Positions 26,666 through 36,700 of a DNA stretch of 64,000 nucleotides are shown piece by piece. This DNA is from Ignavibacteria bacterium UBA2360 (GTDB lineage: Bacteria; Bacteroidota; Ignavibacteria; Tepidaquicellales; OLB5): assembly GCA_002344125.1 (NCBI GenBank), contig DDTQ01000011.1, positions 1 through 64,000 on the forward strand. The letters are read 5' to 3'. Under the pieces are notes generated by a model that saw only the letters and a list, made by a program, of their open reading frames with translations, did not search any database and had not been told where the DNA came from. The first letter of the stretch is position 1. Every line of letters starts with the position of its first letter. The translations under genes and the position numbers were made by a program.

Positions 26666-27760
26666 TTATTTCCCTTTTTTCTTAACCTGTTTCTTCGCTT
26701 TGGATCCGGTGCTTTTTGAAAGATTTGTTTTTTTACCTGCTTTTTTGCTTTTTACGGATGCCTTAATTTTCTTTTTAGCAGCGGCTTTTGGTTTCGCTGA
26801 TTTCGGTTTCTTAGGTAAAACTTTTGTATTCTTTTTTACTTTTAGTTTTGCCCCGGCTTTTTTGGCTTTGAACTCATCCAAAGCAAGTTTGACCATTGCT
26901 CCCATTTCAGCCGGTGATTCAGCAACATATATTCCTGCATCGCGCATAGCGCTTATTTTATCTTCAGCGGTACCTTTGCCTCCGGCTATAATTGCGCCGG
27001 CATGACCCATTCTTCTGCCGGGAGGAGCTGTTCTGCCTGCAATGAACCCGATAACGGGTTTTGTCATATACTGCTTAACATATTCAGCGCATGTTTCTTC
27101 AGCATTTCCGCCTATCTCACCTATCATAATAACTGCGTCAGTCTCTTTATCTTCATTAAACAGTTTCATCGCGTCAATAAACTGAGTTCCGATTATTGGA
27201 TCTCCTCCAATGCCAATACAGGTGGATTGTCCGAGTCCAAGCGCTGTAAGCTGCGCAACTGCTTCATAGGTCAATGTTCCGCTTCTGGATATGAGACCCA
27301 CTCTTCCCGGTAAGTGGATAAAGCCGGGCATAATACCGATCTTACAGAATCCCGGTGTTATGATACCGGGGCAGTTAGGTCCGATCATTCTGATATTTCT
27401 GCCTGCCTTATTCAAATCTTCAAGATAGTTTTTAGCTGTAATCATATCTTTGGTAGGGATACCTTCGGTAATAGTAACAATTACTTCAACACCAGAATCA
27501 GCCGCTTCAAGTATTGCATCAAGTGCGAAGGCGGGCGGCACAAAAATAACAGAAGTATTCGCGCCGGCCTTTTCGACTGCTTCTTTGCATGTATTAAAAA
27601 CCGGAACTTTATCATCAAACATGGTGCCGCCTTTACCCGGAGTAACACCGGCAACTACATTTGTACCATACTCTATAATTTGACGTGTATGAAAAGATCC
27701 TTCGGAGCCGGTAATACCCTGCACCATTAACCTTGTGTTTTTACCTACTAAAACGCTCAT
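26666..27760 (-). CDS. sucD: Succinyl-CoA ligase alpha subunit with lysine-rich C-terminal tail
   Basis: The core (residues 1-297) is a full SucD: CoA-binding QGITGSEGSFHTRQ, VIFVPPAFALDAI, GPNCPGIITPG, GLISRSGTLTYE and the phosphorylated His in RMGHAGAIIAGGKGTAEDK. It acts in the TCA cycle with SucC. The sucC gene is not adjacent. Residues 298-364 form an extra 67-residue tail with 30 lysines plus Ala, Ser and Pro, resembling bacterial histone H1-like or ribosomal-protein tails. SucD normally ends near residue 290. The ribosome site upstream is weak. Confidence 0.93.
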   Translation of the reverse strand: MSVLVGKNTRLMVQGITGSEGSFHTRQIIEYGTNVVAGVTPGKGGTMFDDKVPVFNTCKEAVEKAGANTSVIFVPPAFALDAILEAADSGVEVIVTITEGIPTKDMITAKNYLEDLNKAGRNIRMIGPNCPGIITPGFCKIGIMPGFIHLPGRVGLISRSGTLTYEAVAQLTALGLGQSTCIGIGGDPIIGTQFIDAMKLFNEDKETDAVIMIGEIGGNAEETCAEYVKQYMTKPVIGFIAGRTAPPGRRMGHAGAIIAGGKGTAEDKISAMRDAGIYVAESPAEMGAMVKLALDEFKAKKAGAKLKVKKNTKVLPKKPKSAKPKAAAKKKIKASVKSKKAGKKTNLSKSTGSKAKKQVKKKGK

Positions 27761-27895
27761 TGTAATATGCTTTCTATATTATAAATTAAATATTTCTTTG
27801 TGGGATGTATCCGCGATAGCAGACTAGCAAAAATAAGGATTTAAAAATTATGAAAAAATACCAGAGAATTTGTTGTTCATGGGTTTAAATAAACA

Positions 27896-27922
27896 AAAAG
27901 GCAGCCTAAATTGGCTGCCTTT
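27896..27922 (-). terminator. Terminator of the lipoprotein gene
   Basis: AAAGGCAGCC/GGCTGCCTTT with a short loop, followed by TTTTTGTTT on the minus strand, about 24 bases after the stop at 27946. Confidence 0.8.
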
Positions 27923-27945
27923 GAAATAGAATTTGGTTATTTTTT

Positions 27946-28656
27946 TTAATCTTCCTTAACAGAATTACCCGTTATGACCCATTCACCGTTTTTATTGGCT
28001 GTTAAGTTATAAGTTACAGTGAGCGTTTTTGTTACTTCTGTATCTTTGCCATCTTTTTTTACAACTTGAGTTTGTTTGACCTTTGAAACTACACTTGCTT
28101 TGTTATCCTTCTGGCTGAGAACTTTTGGTTCTTCAACAATTGTAAATTGTTTGGTGCTCTTATAGCCTGATTTCATTTTATCAACAGGTCGTGAAGGGAA
28201 ATATTTCTGAGCTTTTTTCATGTTAGCGTCAAAATTACCTGATTCGTTAATTCCGCGCTGAATATATTCGTAATAATCTTTTACTGTAGCTGTCGGATTT
28301 TCGAATCTTTTGGTTATTTCTTTCTGGATCTCTTTTTTCTTTTCCTTCTTTTTTTCTGTTTCAATTTTTTTAACAGAATCCTTCTGTACCTGGGTCATAT
28401 TCTCAGTATTCACGGTTTCAGTTTCGTCCGGCAAATGCGGATTAGTTGAAGTGTTTTCAACCAGTCCTAATTTCTTTTCGCGCTCTTCCAGCTCTATTTC
28501 TTTCAGCTTAACCCGAGCTTCGCGGTCGTTAAGTTCTTTTTCTTTGTCAGCAAGTATCTGGAAGCTGGTTTTACTTGTTTCATCCCGTTCTTTTGTGCAT
28601 CCCGTAATAAAGACCAGTATCGCAAGGACCGCTATATATTTAATGTAGTTACTCAT
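27946..28656 (-). CDS. Hypothetical lipoprotein with coiled-coil segments
   Basis: 236 residues. Lipobox FITGC (Cys about 20) after a short hydrophobic leader. Residues 35-70 are a charged heptad stretch (KEKELNDREARVKLKEIELEE) and 95-115 are Lys/Glu rich, so a coiled coil is likely. The C-terminal part (VKDYYEYIQRGINESG to the end) has alternating strands ending GEWVITGNSV, as in NTF2-like or DUF4878-type lipoproteins. No function known. It stands alone with its own terminator. Confidence 0.75.
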   Translation of the reverse strand: MSNYIKYIAVLAILVFITGCTKERDETSKTSFQILADKEKELNDREARVKLKEIELEEREKKLGLVENTSTNPHLPDETETVNTENMTQVQKDSVKKIETEKKKEKKKEIQKEITKRFENPTATVKDYYEYIQRGINESGNFDANMKKAQKYFPSRPVDKMKSGYKSTKQFTIVEEPKVLSQKDNKASVVSKVKQTQVVKKDGKDTEVTKTLTVTYNLTANKNGEWVITGNSVKED

Positions 28657-28770
28657 AGTTATTAAAATATTGGTTTATATGATAACCTTAACTGTAAATA
28701 TAATAGCTAAATAAAGGAATTGCAACCTTATTCACCCAAATATGTGCGTAAAACAAATAAAATTATGAAT

Positions 28771-29556
28771 TTAATTTGATTCGTAAAGAGTTTTGTAGTG
28801 CAGAAAAGCGTTAAACAAAGCAATGGCTACATCATTTTGTCCTTTCTCGCTGGAAAGGTAAACTTCATCGTCGGGATCAGAAAGGTAGCCGGTTTCAACA
28901 AGAACAGAAGGCATCGAGGCACCGAGCGTGACCCAGTTACCGGCCTGAATTATTCCCCGGGAGATAAGTTCAGTATGGCTGATCATGTTTACTTCTATTA
29001 TAGATGCCAGATATTCACTGAACCTTGTATAACCTGAGTGGGCAAGACTTGAGAAGATGAAATTATCCAGAGTATCCTTTCCGAACTGGTCAAATACTAT
29101 CTGGTAATTCTGTTTCATTGTAAATTCTACAGCCTCAGGGAATCTTTCTTTGTTAAGCAGGTAAATTTCAAATCCCTTTTTATCGCTTTCTTCCAGCTTT
29201 TTATGGTTAGCGTGAATACTAACAAAAAGTTTAGCCTTATTATTATTGGCTGCAATAGTTCTATCTCTAACATGAGAGAACTCATCCGTAGTGCGAGAAT
29301 AAATAATTTTAATATAAGGATATTTTTCTTCTATCATCTTACCGAGCTTAATGGTAACAGGCAGAACTATATTTTTTTCCTGTACTCCGGTTTTATCTCC
29401 GATCGTACCGGGATCCTTCCCGCCGTGGCCTGCATCAAGATAGATAACATCAAGTTTGCTTTGTGAATACAATGTCAAATGACAAAATCCAAATGCCAAA
29501 AGAAGCAAGATATGCTTCAACGAATACTGTGAAATTTGAGCTTTGAAATTTGGCAT
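28771..29556 (-). CDS. N-acetylmuramoyl-L-alanine amidase (Amidase_3)
   Basis: 261 residues with an N-terminal signal peptide. Zinc-site motifs: IYLDAGHGGKDPG (first His), QEKNIVLPVTIKLG (Glu), LFVSIHANHK (second His) and VLVETGYLSDPDDE (catalytic Glu). It cleaves the amide between MurNAc and the stem peptide in the periplasm, for cell separation or turnover. No SPOR or LysM domain is present. It lies 6 bases after yajQ in an apparent operon. Confidence 0.93.
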   Translation of the reverse strand: MPNFKAQISQYSLKHILLLLAFGFCHLTLYSQSKLDVIYLDAGHGGKDPGTIGDKTGVQEKNIVLPVTIKLGKMIEEKYPYIKIIYSRTTDEFSHVRDRTIAANNNKAKLFVSIHANHKKLEESDKKGFEIYLLNKERFPEAVEFTMKQNYQIVFDQFGKDTLDNFIFSSLAHSGYTRFSEYLASIIEVNMISHTELISRGIIQAGNWVTLGASMPSVLVETGYLSDPDDEVYLSSEKGQNDVAIALFNAFLHYKTLYESN

Positions 29557-29562
29557 TTTATT

Positions 29563-30060
29563 TTACCTGTAGTTTGTGAACTGTACTGCAAAATCCAGCT
29601 CTGCGCCGCGCACCAGCGCGATCGCTTGCTGCAGAAGGTCTTTATCACGACTGGATACCCTAACCTGCTCATCCTGTATTGCTGCCTGAACCTTCATTTT
29701 GGAATCTTTGATAAGCTTAACAATGAGTTTCGCATTTTCCTTGTTTATACCCTGCTGCACCTCTATTATTTGCCTCACCATATTTCCTCCGGCTTCTTCC
29801 TGGGGTTTATATTTCAGTGATTTCAGGGGAATACTGCGCTTAACGAATTTATTCTGAAGCATATCAACTATAGCTTTTGATTTATAGTCATCATCTGCCA
29901 GTATAGTAATAGTTTTATCTTTCTGTGAATACTCAATTGTACTCTTTGAGCCTTTGAAGTCATACCTGGAAAGAATTTCTTTCCTGGTCTGATTGATGGC
30001 GTTATCAACTTCCTGCCAGTCAATTTCCGATACTATATCAAATGAATAATTATCTGCCAT
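29563..30060 (-). CDS. yajQ: YajQ family nucleotide/cyclic-di-GMP-binding protein
   Basis: 165 residues, the standard YajQ length. Signature segments: SFDIVSEIDWQEVDNAINQ, RYDFKGSKSTIEY and GGNMVRQIIEVQQGINKENAK. Two ferredoxin-like domains are expected. In Xanthomonas the homologue binds cyclic di-GMP, and elsewhere it has been reported as a nucleic-acid-binding protein. The role here is unknown. It is 2 bases after the DUF2442 gene. Confidence 0.95.
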   Translation of the reverse strand: MADNYSFDIVSEIDWQEVDNAINQTRKEILSRYDFKGSKSTIEYSQKDKTITILADDDYKSKAIVDMLQNKFVKRSIPLKSLKYKPQEEAGGNMVRQIIEVQQGINKENAKLIVKLIKDSKMKVQAAIQDEQVRVSSRDKDLLQQAIALVRGAELDFAVQFTNYR

Positions 30061-30062
30061 GA

Positions 30063-30281
30063 TTAAACTTTCAATTTTTTATTAATGAAATTGTATTTAT
30101 ATAAATTTTCCTTACCTAAGATCTGCTCAACATGGAATACTTCATTACAATCATCAAACGAAAACATTTCTCCATCTAAAACATACCATTTTTCACGCTG
30201 CTCTGCTTTAAGTTTCTTTATGGATGGAAAATAAACTAATGGAACAGAAATATCCCTGCCATCCGCCAACACGACATTCAT
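30063..30281 (-). CDS. DUF2442 domain protein
   Basis: 72 residues matching the DUF2442 pattern (VxLxDGRxIxVPLxxFPxxxxL...R...W). The family is usually encoded beside DUF4160, and such pairs are suspected toxin-antitoxin or regulatory modules. Here the DUF4160 partner gene lies upstream (30349-30626) but seems frameshifted, so this gene may be an orphaned survivor. It is 2 bases before yajQ. Confidence 0.85.
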   Translation of the reverse strand: MNVVLADGRDISVPLVYFPSIKKLKAEQREKWYVLDGEMFSFDDCNEVFHVEQILGKENLYKYNFINKKLKV

Positions 30282-30348
30282 TTTTCCCCTTATGGGAAAA
30301 GTTATTTTTTTTATTAATGGTTTTATTTTTCTCAGACCATCCCTGATT

Positions 30349-30626
30349 TTATAGTTTTATTGTTCTAATTTTTTGACCTTTTCCAAATTTTTCTATCTGT
30401 TCGTTTAGCAATTTAATATTTTCTTTTATCAATTTCTCAATCTTTTTTAATTCAGAATGAGAAAATCCACCTTTTTCAACCACTAGAATTTTTGGCTCAA
30501 GCCAGAACTTTGCAGTTCTGCGAAATCTACCCTTTTTGGATTCAATGTGAACATGCTTCCTGTTTTCTGCTAAATCGCTTGAATAGATTAAGAAACATAT
30601 TGCTTAATAATTAGTAGTTTTGGCAC
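30349..30626 (-). pseudogene. DUF4160 domain gene with apparent frameshift
   Basis: Found by reading the gap before DUF2442. The minus strand encodes a GTG-started VPKLLIIKQYV in one frame and then, shifted by one base, a long open segment reading FLIYSSDLAENRKHVHIES, FWLEPKILVVEKGG and FSHSELKKIEKLIKEN to a TAA at 30349. This is the DUF4160 pattern (FYSxDxxxPHxHV...KxWL...LVxNxGxxxxELRKIEKLI). The second frame is closed by a stop just upstream and has no normal start. One extra base in the T-run at about 30594-30596 would restore it. It is either decayed or an assembly error. It starts 2 bases after the EVE stop. Confidence 0.75.
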
Positions 30627-30628
30627 TT

Positions 30629-31069
30629 TTATTTCCCGTTTTTTGAAAATGCAGTATTCGGCTCGAGTCCTGACATTTGCAGTATGGCATTCCATACTTT
30701 TTCATCAACCGGTTGAACCGAAAGTCTGCCTTCTTTCACAATCCTTGAATCACATGTGCGCTTATCATTCTTTATCTGCTCAAGTGTAACCGGGTTAGAC
30801 AGCCTGCGTTTTGGCTTAATATCAAAAATAAATATTTTGGGATCGCCGGCCTTAGGGTCAACATAAGGATCAGTAGTAATTTCGCAAATTCCCACAACCT
30901 GCTTTTCGCCGCCCGTGTGATATATGAATGCAACATCACCTTTGCGCGCGGTTTTGATCTGGAACAATCCACCGGGGCTTGTAACACCATCCCACACAGC
31001 TTTTTTATCACGCTCAAGATCTGAGTATGAATAAACTGAGGGTTCTGTTTTAAGTAGGAAATATTTCAT
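30629..31069 (-). CDS. EVE domain protein
   Basis: 146 residues, a single EVE (PUA-like) domain: MKYFLLKTEPSVYSYSDL, WDGVTSPGGLFQIK, GDVAFIYHTGGEKQVVGI. EVE domains bind modified bases, and the small single-domain type is often called thymocyte-nuclear-protein-like. Its target is unknown here. It heads a minus-strand run EVE-DUF4160-DUF2442-yajQ-amidase. Confidence 0.9.
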   Translation of the reverse strand: MKYFLLKTEPSVYSYSDLERDKKAVWDGVTSPGGLFQIKTARKGDVAFIYHTGGEKQVVGICEITTDPYVDPKAGDPKIFIFDIKPKRRLSNPVTLEQIKNDKRTCDSRIVKEGRLSVQPVDEKVWNAILQMSGLEPNTAFSKNGK

Positions 31070-31081
31070 TTTGGTTCCTTA

Positions 31082-31099
31082 TCCCCGCGAAAGCGGGGA
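31082..31099. repeat. Small REP-like palindrome
   Basis: TCCCCGC-GAAA-GCGGGGA between EVE and pcrA. It belongs with the next element and those at 37526 and 61437 as a group of C-rich/G-rich short palindromes. Confidence 0.7.
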
Positions 31100-31205
31100 A
31101 CTCTATTGATGATTTTAAAAAAAATTCTAATTCTAACACTTTTGAAACAAACTTCTAAAACAAACCAATAAATAACATGTAAATTTAAGAAAAATCAAAA
31201 AAGAG

Positions 31206-31225
31206 ATTCCCGCCTACGCGGGAAT
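31206..31225. repeat. Small REP-like palindrome
   Basis: ATTCCCGC-CTAC-GCGGGAAT, 12 bases beyond the pcrA stop. It resembles the dRS3-type ATTCCC...GGGAAT elements known from Neisseria in form only. Confidence 0.75.
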
Positions 31226-31237
31226 TGAGAATAGAAG

Positions 31238-33454
31238 CTACTTTATAGTCAAATTTGCGTACTTCAGTATGATATTCTTCACTCCAACTTTTTCAAAATG
31301 AATTGATGCTTTCTTCGCATCTCCCCTGCCGGTAACATCTATAACTTTACCTTTGCCGAAATTATTATGAAAAACCACACTTCCCTTTTTTACTCCAAGA
31401 TCCTCACGGAAGATATCGTTCAATACATCATCACCGGACTTATTGTTATAGAACTCATACTTAATTGAGCTGCCTTCATCCTGGTGCGCACGGCTTTTAT
31501 GCCGTGTCATCACGGAGCTTTTCTGGTAATCAAGCTTTGCGGTATCGATCTCATTTATGAAGCGCGACTTCATCTGGTAGCTTACGTTCCCAAAGCGGTA
31601 ACGCTGCAGCGCATAGGTCATATACAGCTTCTTCATGGCGCGTGTTATGGCAACATAGAAGAGCCTCCGCTCTTCTTCCATTTCTTCCTGCTCCATCATG
31701 GAGCTTGAAAGCGGGAATATGCCGTCTTCAAGTCCCGTAATAAACACCACAGGAAACTCCAGTCCTTTGCTTGAGTGAGTCGTCATCAAAGTAACAGCGT
31801 TTTTATCTGTATCATACTTATCAATATCAGTAACCAGGCTCACTTCCTGCAGGAATCCTTCAAGTGTAGCGCCTTCGGTGTTATCGGTGTATTCAGAAAT
31901 ACCCGAGAGCAGTTCCTGTACGTTGTACATTCTATCCATGGATTCATCAGTACCGTCATTTCTCAATTCACGCAGTATGCCGATTTCATCAACAATGCTT
32001 CTGGCAAGCTCACTGGGTGAAAGTCCCTCTTTAACCTCGTTATATTTTTTGATTATTTCAGCAACGCGTATAAGCTCATTTTCAATCTTAGTTCTGCGTT
32101 TGGCTTTATCACCTTCGGCATTTTTATCTTCAAGCATAGCTAGCAGAACTTCGGCAATTGATTTCGCAATTTCCTTTGCCATGGCTTTCAGTTTTTCAAC
32201 GGTCTGCTCGCCAATGCCATCGCGAAGCTTAAGTATGCGTGTCATTGCTTCATCATCTTTAGGATTCACAAGTACCTTCAGGTATGCGAGCACATCCTTA
32301 ATTTCTTTGCGCTGGTAGAATTTGACTCCACCGACTATAATATACGGAATAGAATTCGTACGAAGCGCGTCTTCTATCACTCTTGATTGGGCATTGGTCC
32401 TGTATAGTATTACAAAATCCTTGAAATTCAGCTTCCTGTGCTGAATTTCATGGAGTATCCATTTTACAACCATCATTCCCTCATCACGGTCGCTGAATAC
32501 TTCGGCGAGTGTCACTTTATCGCCATCGTGATTATCGGTGAACAGAGTTTTTTTGATCTGGCGTTTATTGTTCTTTATTACCTCATCAGCGAGTGAAAGA
32601 ATATTTTTTGTTGAGCGGTAATTCTGTTCAAGCTTAAAAACATTGCATTTTTCAAAATCAGATTCAAACTTGAGGATATTTTCAATTTCCGCTCCGCGCC
32701 AGCGGTAAATGCTTTGCGCGTCATCGCCAACTACGGATATATTCCCATAACCTTGAGCAAGCATTTTAACTATTTCATACTGCGCGCGGTTAGTATCCTG
32801 GTACTCATCCACCAAAATGAATTTGAAGCGGTTCTGGTATTTGGCTAAAACATCCGGATTTGAGCGGAATAATATGATCGGGTTTATCAGCAGGTCATCA
32901 AAATCCATTGCGTTATTTTTGATAAGCCTGTTCTGATATTCTCTGTAAACCGGGACTGCGATCTTTTCGAATGGATTTGTTACAGTTCCGATATCATCAG
33001 GAAGCACCAGTTTATTTTTAAGACCCTTAATATAGCTGTTCACAGTTTTTGGTTTCGGGTTATCAGTGGAAAATCCCAGTTCTTTCATACATGCTTCAAC
33101 CACTTTTTCTGAATCATCGTCATCATAAATAGTGAAGTTACGGTCAAACCCGATATGCTGCGCTTCTATTCTTAATATCTTCGCAAACACTGAGTGAAAA
33201 GTACCCATCCAGAGATTTTCAGCCGCAGCTCCGGCAAGTTTATGGATACGGTGTTTCATTTCGTTGGCTGCTTTGTTTGTAAAGGTTAAAGCAAGCATTT
33301 CAAAGGGATTGATGCCAGATTCAATTAAAAACGCAATTTTATATGTTAAAACCCTGGTTTTTCCGCTGCCTGCCCCTGCAACTATCATACACGGACCTTC
33401 TATCTGTTCAACGGCTTTCCTTTGCTCTTCATTGAGCTCACTTGTTAAATTCAA
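31238..33454 (-). CDS. pcrA: UvrD/PcrA family ATP-dependent DNA helicase
   Basis: 738 residues, superfamily 1A. Motifs in order: AGAGSGKTRVLTYK (I), TFTNKAANEM (Ia), VDEYQDTNRAQYE (II), GDDAQSIYRWRGA (III), LEQNYRST (IV), MTTHSSKGLEFPVVF (V) and VAITRAMKKL (VI). The C-terminus ends in the PcrA-type Tudor-like domain (GSVVFHNNFGKGKVIDVTG). It unwinds DNA 3'-5' in repair and in clearing replication conflicts. The start is a TTG without a strong ribosome site, and the N-terminus LNEEQRKAVE aligns with known PcrA starts. Confidence 0.93.
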   Translation of the reverse strand: MNLTSELNEEQRKAVEQIEGPCMIVAGAGSGKTRVLTYKIAFLIESGINPFEMLALTFTNKAANEMKHRIHKLAGAAAENLWMGTFHSVFAKILRIEAQHIGFDRNFTIYDDDDSEKVVEACMKELGFSTDNPKPKTVNSYIKGLKNKLVLPDDIGTVTNPFEKIAVPVYREYQNRLIKNNAMDFDDLLINPIILFRSNPDVLAKYQNRFKFILVDEYQDTNRAQYEIVKMLAQGYGNISVVGDDAQSIYRWRGAEIENILKFESDFEKCNVFKLEQNYRSTKNILSLADEVIKNNKRQIKKTLFTDNHDGDKVTLAEVFSDRDEGMMVVKWILHEIQHRKLNFKDFVILYRTNAQSRVIEDALRTNSIPYIIVGGVKFYQRKEIKDVLAYLKVLVNPKDDEAMTRILKLRDGIGEQTVEKLKAMAKEIAKSIAEVLLAMLEDKNAEGDKAKRRTKIENELIRVAEIIKKYNEVKEGLSPSELARSIVDEIGILRELRNDGTDESMDRMYNVQELLSGISEYTDNTEGATLEGFLQEVSLVTDIDKYDTDKNAVTLMTTHSSKGLEFPVVFITGLEDGIFPLSSSMMEQEEMEEERRLFYVAITRAMKKLYMTYALQRYRFGNVSYQMKSRFINEIDTAKLDYQKSSVMTRHKSRAHQDEGSSIKYEFYNNKSGDDVLNDIFREDLGVKKGSVVFHNNFGKGKVIDVTGRGDAKKASIHFEKVGVKNIILKYANLTIK

Positions 33455-33759
33455 TTACTTTTCTGATTTTTATGATTTAGACAGGAATTTTACAAAGATA
33501 ACTTTTATACGGTCTTAAATCAATTGATTACCAATAATAGCCTTTAACGGCTTTTTTGGCATATAATTTGCTATTGAAAAATGACATATATCATAGAATA
33601 ATATGAATATTATTGATAATTTTGGATTATGTTTTCTATTATTTTAGGATAAAATCATCGATAAGGTGTAATGACGAAAAAAACAAAAATTAAAACCCTG
33701 CAAATACAACCCGAGAAAAATATAGTATTAAATAATACAACAAAGGAGTTCAAAGCATA
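33455..33759. other. Intergenic region between divergent genes
   Basis: About 305 AT-rich bases between divergent pcrA and the fused flavoprotein gene. Promoters for both must be here, but I see no confident box. A short dyad AGCC-TTTAAC-GGCT followed by TTTTT lies at about 33540-33558. Confidence 0.4.
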
Positions 33760-36700
33760 ATGATAGATCTTGCACTTAAGCATGGCTTTAAATTTGAAGA
33801 CCTGTTTGAATCTGCGAAGCTGAGGGAGCTTACACAGAAGTTTTACACTTATTATCACACGTCTAACCAGTCATCTTTTGAAAAGTTTTCCAGGTACCGT
33901 GATGTAAACGGAGAAGGATTTAGTGAGCTTGATACATCAAACATTATTATAGAATCCGCAAGATACCTGGATTCGTTTTTGGTAGATTTTTTCGGAATAA
34001 AATTTGAGGCAAACGCATTAAAATATGATAACGAGACCGAGCGGGAAATACTGAAGGTCAGAAGTGATTTCATGATCAAAAAAGTGTTTAAAAAATTTAA
34101 GCCCGCGGATCTTGCCTCAATCCGTTTTCCCGATCTCAATTCAAAAGCGGATCTCATGAAGAGCCAGCTCTTCCCGGAATTGCCATGGAAGAGTGACGAG
34201 GAAAAGGCAACCGCGTATATGATTCGTACGCTCGATGAGATGGAGCAGCATTTACGCAATCACCTGGAAGTAATGCCGAACGGCTTTATTTTTGATACAA
34301 AGTTGTTTGAGCAGGCAAAGGAATATTTCCATAAAACCACTACAATAAACGGACTGAAGACATTTACGGATAACATTACATTAACTGACGTAAAAAATCC
34401 GAACGGCACAGTTGAGCAGTTGAGAGTATATGAATTTCTGAAGAATGTAATTGATCTTATTCAGAAGTGGTGCTATGCCCGAATGGTTGATTCTGCGGAA
34501 AAACATAAGATAAATGACTGGGCTCTTTTCCACCAGCCAATGAACCTGAATTACAATGACCTCATCCACAACAAAGTGGAAACCGAAGGTATCCCGGAGA
34601 AAATATACGGCGAAGAAGAGACATTAAGAAGACGCGACGGATTTAAGCTTACTGACAGCAGGTACGATAACCGCAAAGTAATGGGTGAAGTTGAGTACTG
34701 CGTATTCTGCCATGAAAGAGGGAAAGATTCCTGCTCAAAAGGTTTGCTTGATAAAGACGGCACACCGAAGAAAAATCCGCTTGGAATAAAACTTGGCGGC
34801 TGTCCGCTTGATGAGAAAATTTCCGAAATGCATACATTGAAATATGAAGGAAGATCTATCGGCGCTTTGGGAATTATTATGATAGATAATCCAATGTGCC
34901 CGGGCACGGGTCACCGTATTTGCAACGATTGCATGAAGGCGTGTATTTACCAGAAACAGGACCCTGTAAATATTCCGCAGATAGAGACCAGAACATTAAC
35001 AGATGTACTTAATCTGCCGTGGGGTTTTGAAATATATTCACTGCTTACAAGATGGAACCCGATAAACGTAAAGAGACCGTACCAATTACCATATAACGGA
35101 AAGAATGTTATGGTAGTGGGTATGGGTCCGGCCGGATATACGCTTTCGCAGTACCTGTTAAACGAAGGTTTCGGGGTAATTGGTGTTGACGGCTTAAAAA
35201 TTGAACATGTGCACCCGGATATTACCGGCGGCAGGGATGAAGACGGAAATTACGTAATACCCAAACCTGTTTATACGTATAAAGAAATTCAGGATGAGCT
35301 TGATAAGCGTATATTCCTTGGTTTTGGCGGTGTATCTGAATATGGTATTACCGTAAGATGGGATAAAAACTTTCTGAAGGTTGAGTACCTAACCTTAGCC
35401 CGCCGAAAACACTTTAAAGTGTATGACGGAATAAGGTTTGGAGGTACTATAGAGATTGACGATGCATGGAAGCTTGGAATAGACCATATCGCAATTGCGA
35501 CAGGCGCAGGCAAACCGACAATTGTAAAGATAAAAAATAACCTCATCCGCGGAATCCGCAAAGCATCTGATTTCCTTATGGGTCTTCAGCTTACCGGGGC
35601 CGCCAAAAAGGACTCGCTGGCTAACTTAATGCTGCAGCTTCCCGCGGTAGTTATAGGCGGCGGTTTGACGGCGATAGATACTACTACGGAAGCATTCGCA
35701 TATTACCCTATCCAGGTTGAAAAATTCCTTGACCGCTATGAGGGCTCTGTCGCGGAATTTGGCGAAGAAAAAGTTATGAGCATGTACGATGAGGAAGAAA
35801 AAGGGATCGCGAGAACTTTCCTTGAGCACGGAATGGCAATACGCAATGAAAGAAAACGCGCTGCAGAAGCCGGTGAAGAACCGAATTTTGTACCTCTGGT
35901 AAGAAGCTGGGGCGGAGTAACATTGTGTTACAGGAAAACCGTGAATGACTCGCCGGCTTACAGGCTGAACCATGAAGAAGTGATAAAATCGCTTGAAGAA
36001 GGTATTTATTACTGGGAAAAAATGAGCCCGGTAGAGGCAATACCTAATGAATACGGCGCTGTTAAGGAAATGATATTCCGTAAACAGGGTAAAACCAATG
36101 AGGGTAAATATATTGAGCTTGATGAAACAGTGACACTTCCTGCTAAAACGGTCATTGTTGCCGCAGGAACATCACCTAATGTAATTTATGAGCGTGAGCA
36201 TCCCGGAACATTTGTACTGGATGAATGGAAACAGTTCTTCCAGACGTATAAACTTGGCCCGAAGGGCGAACTTATCAAAACTGAAAAAGGTGAAACCGGA
36301 TTTTTCACTTCGTATTCCAAAGAGGGAAAATACGTTACGGTGTACGGAGACAATCACCCAGCATACGCAGGGAACGTTGTAAAAGCGATGGCATCCGCAA
36401 AAGACGGGTACAAAGAACTGCTTAAAGTCTTCCCGGGTATAATAAATGAAGAGCAGCCAAAAGAAAAAGAAGAAATTTTCACAGAGCTTGTTCAAAAACT
36501 GGATAATGAATTCATTGCGGTTGTTGAGGAGATCAACATTTTAACTCCAACCATTATTGAAGTGGTCTTAAAAGCACCGCTGCAGGCAAAAAAATTCCAC
36601 CCCGGACAATTTTACAGGCTGCAGAATTATGAAACCACAGCCCCTGAAATTGACGGCTCAAGGATGATGATGGAAGGTTTGGCCTTAACAGGCGCATGGG

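Noticed and set aside
27314..27730. 138-residue plus-strand ORF opposite sucD
   Set aside because: It is antisense to the conserved core of sucD and shows no domain.
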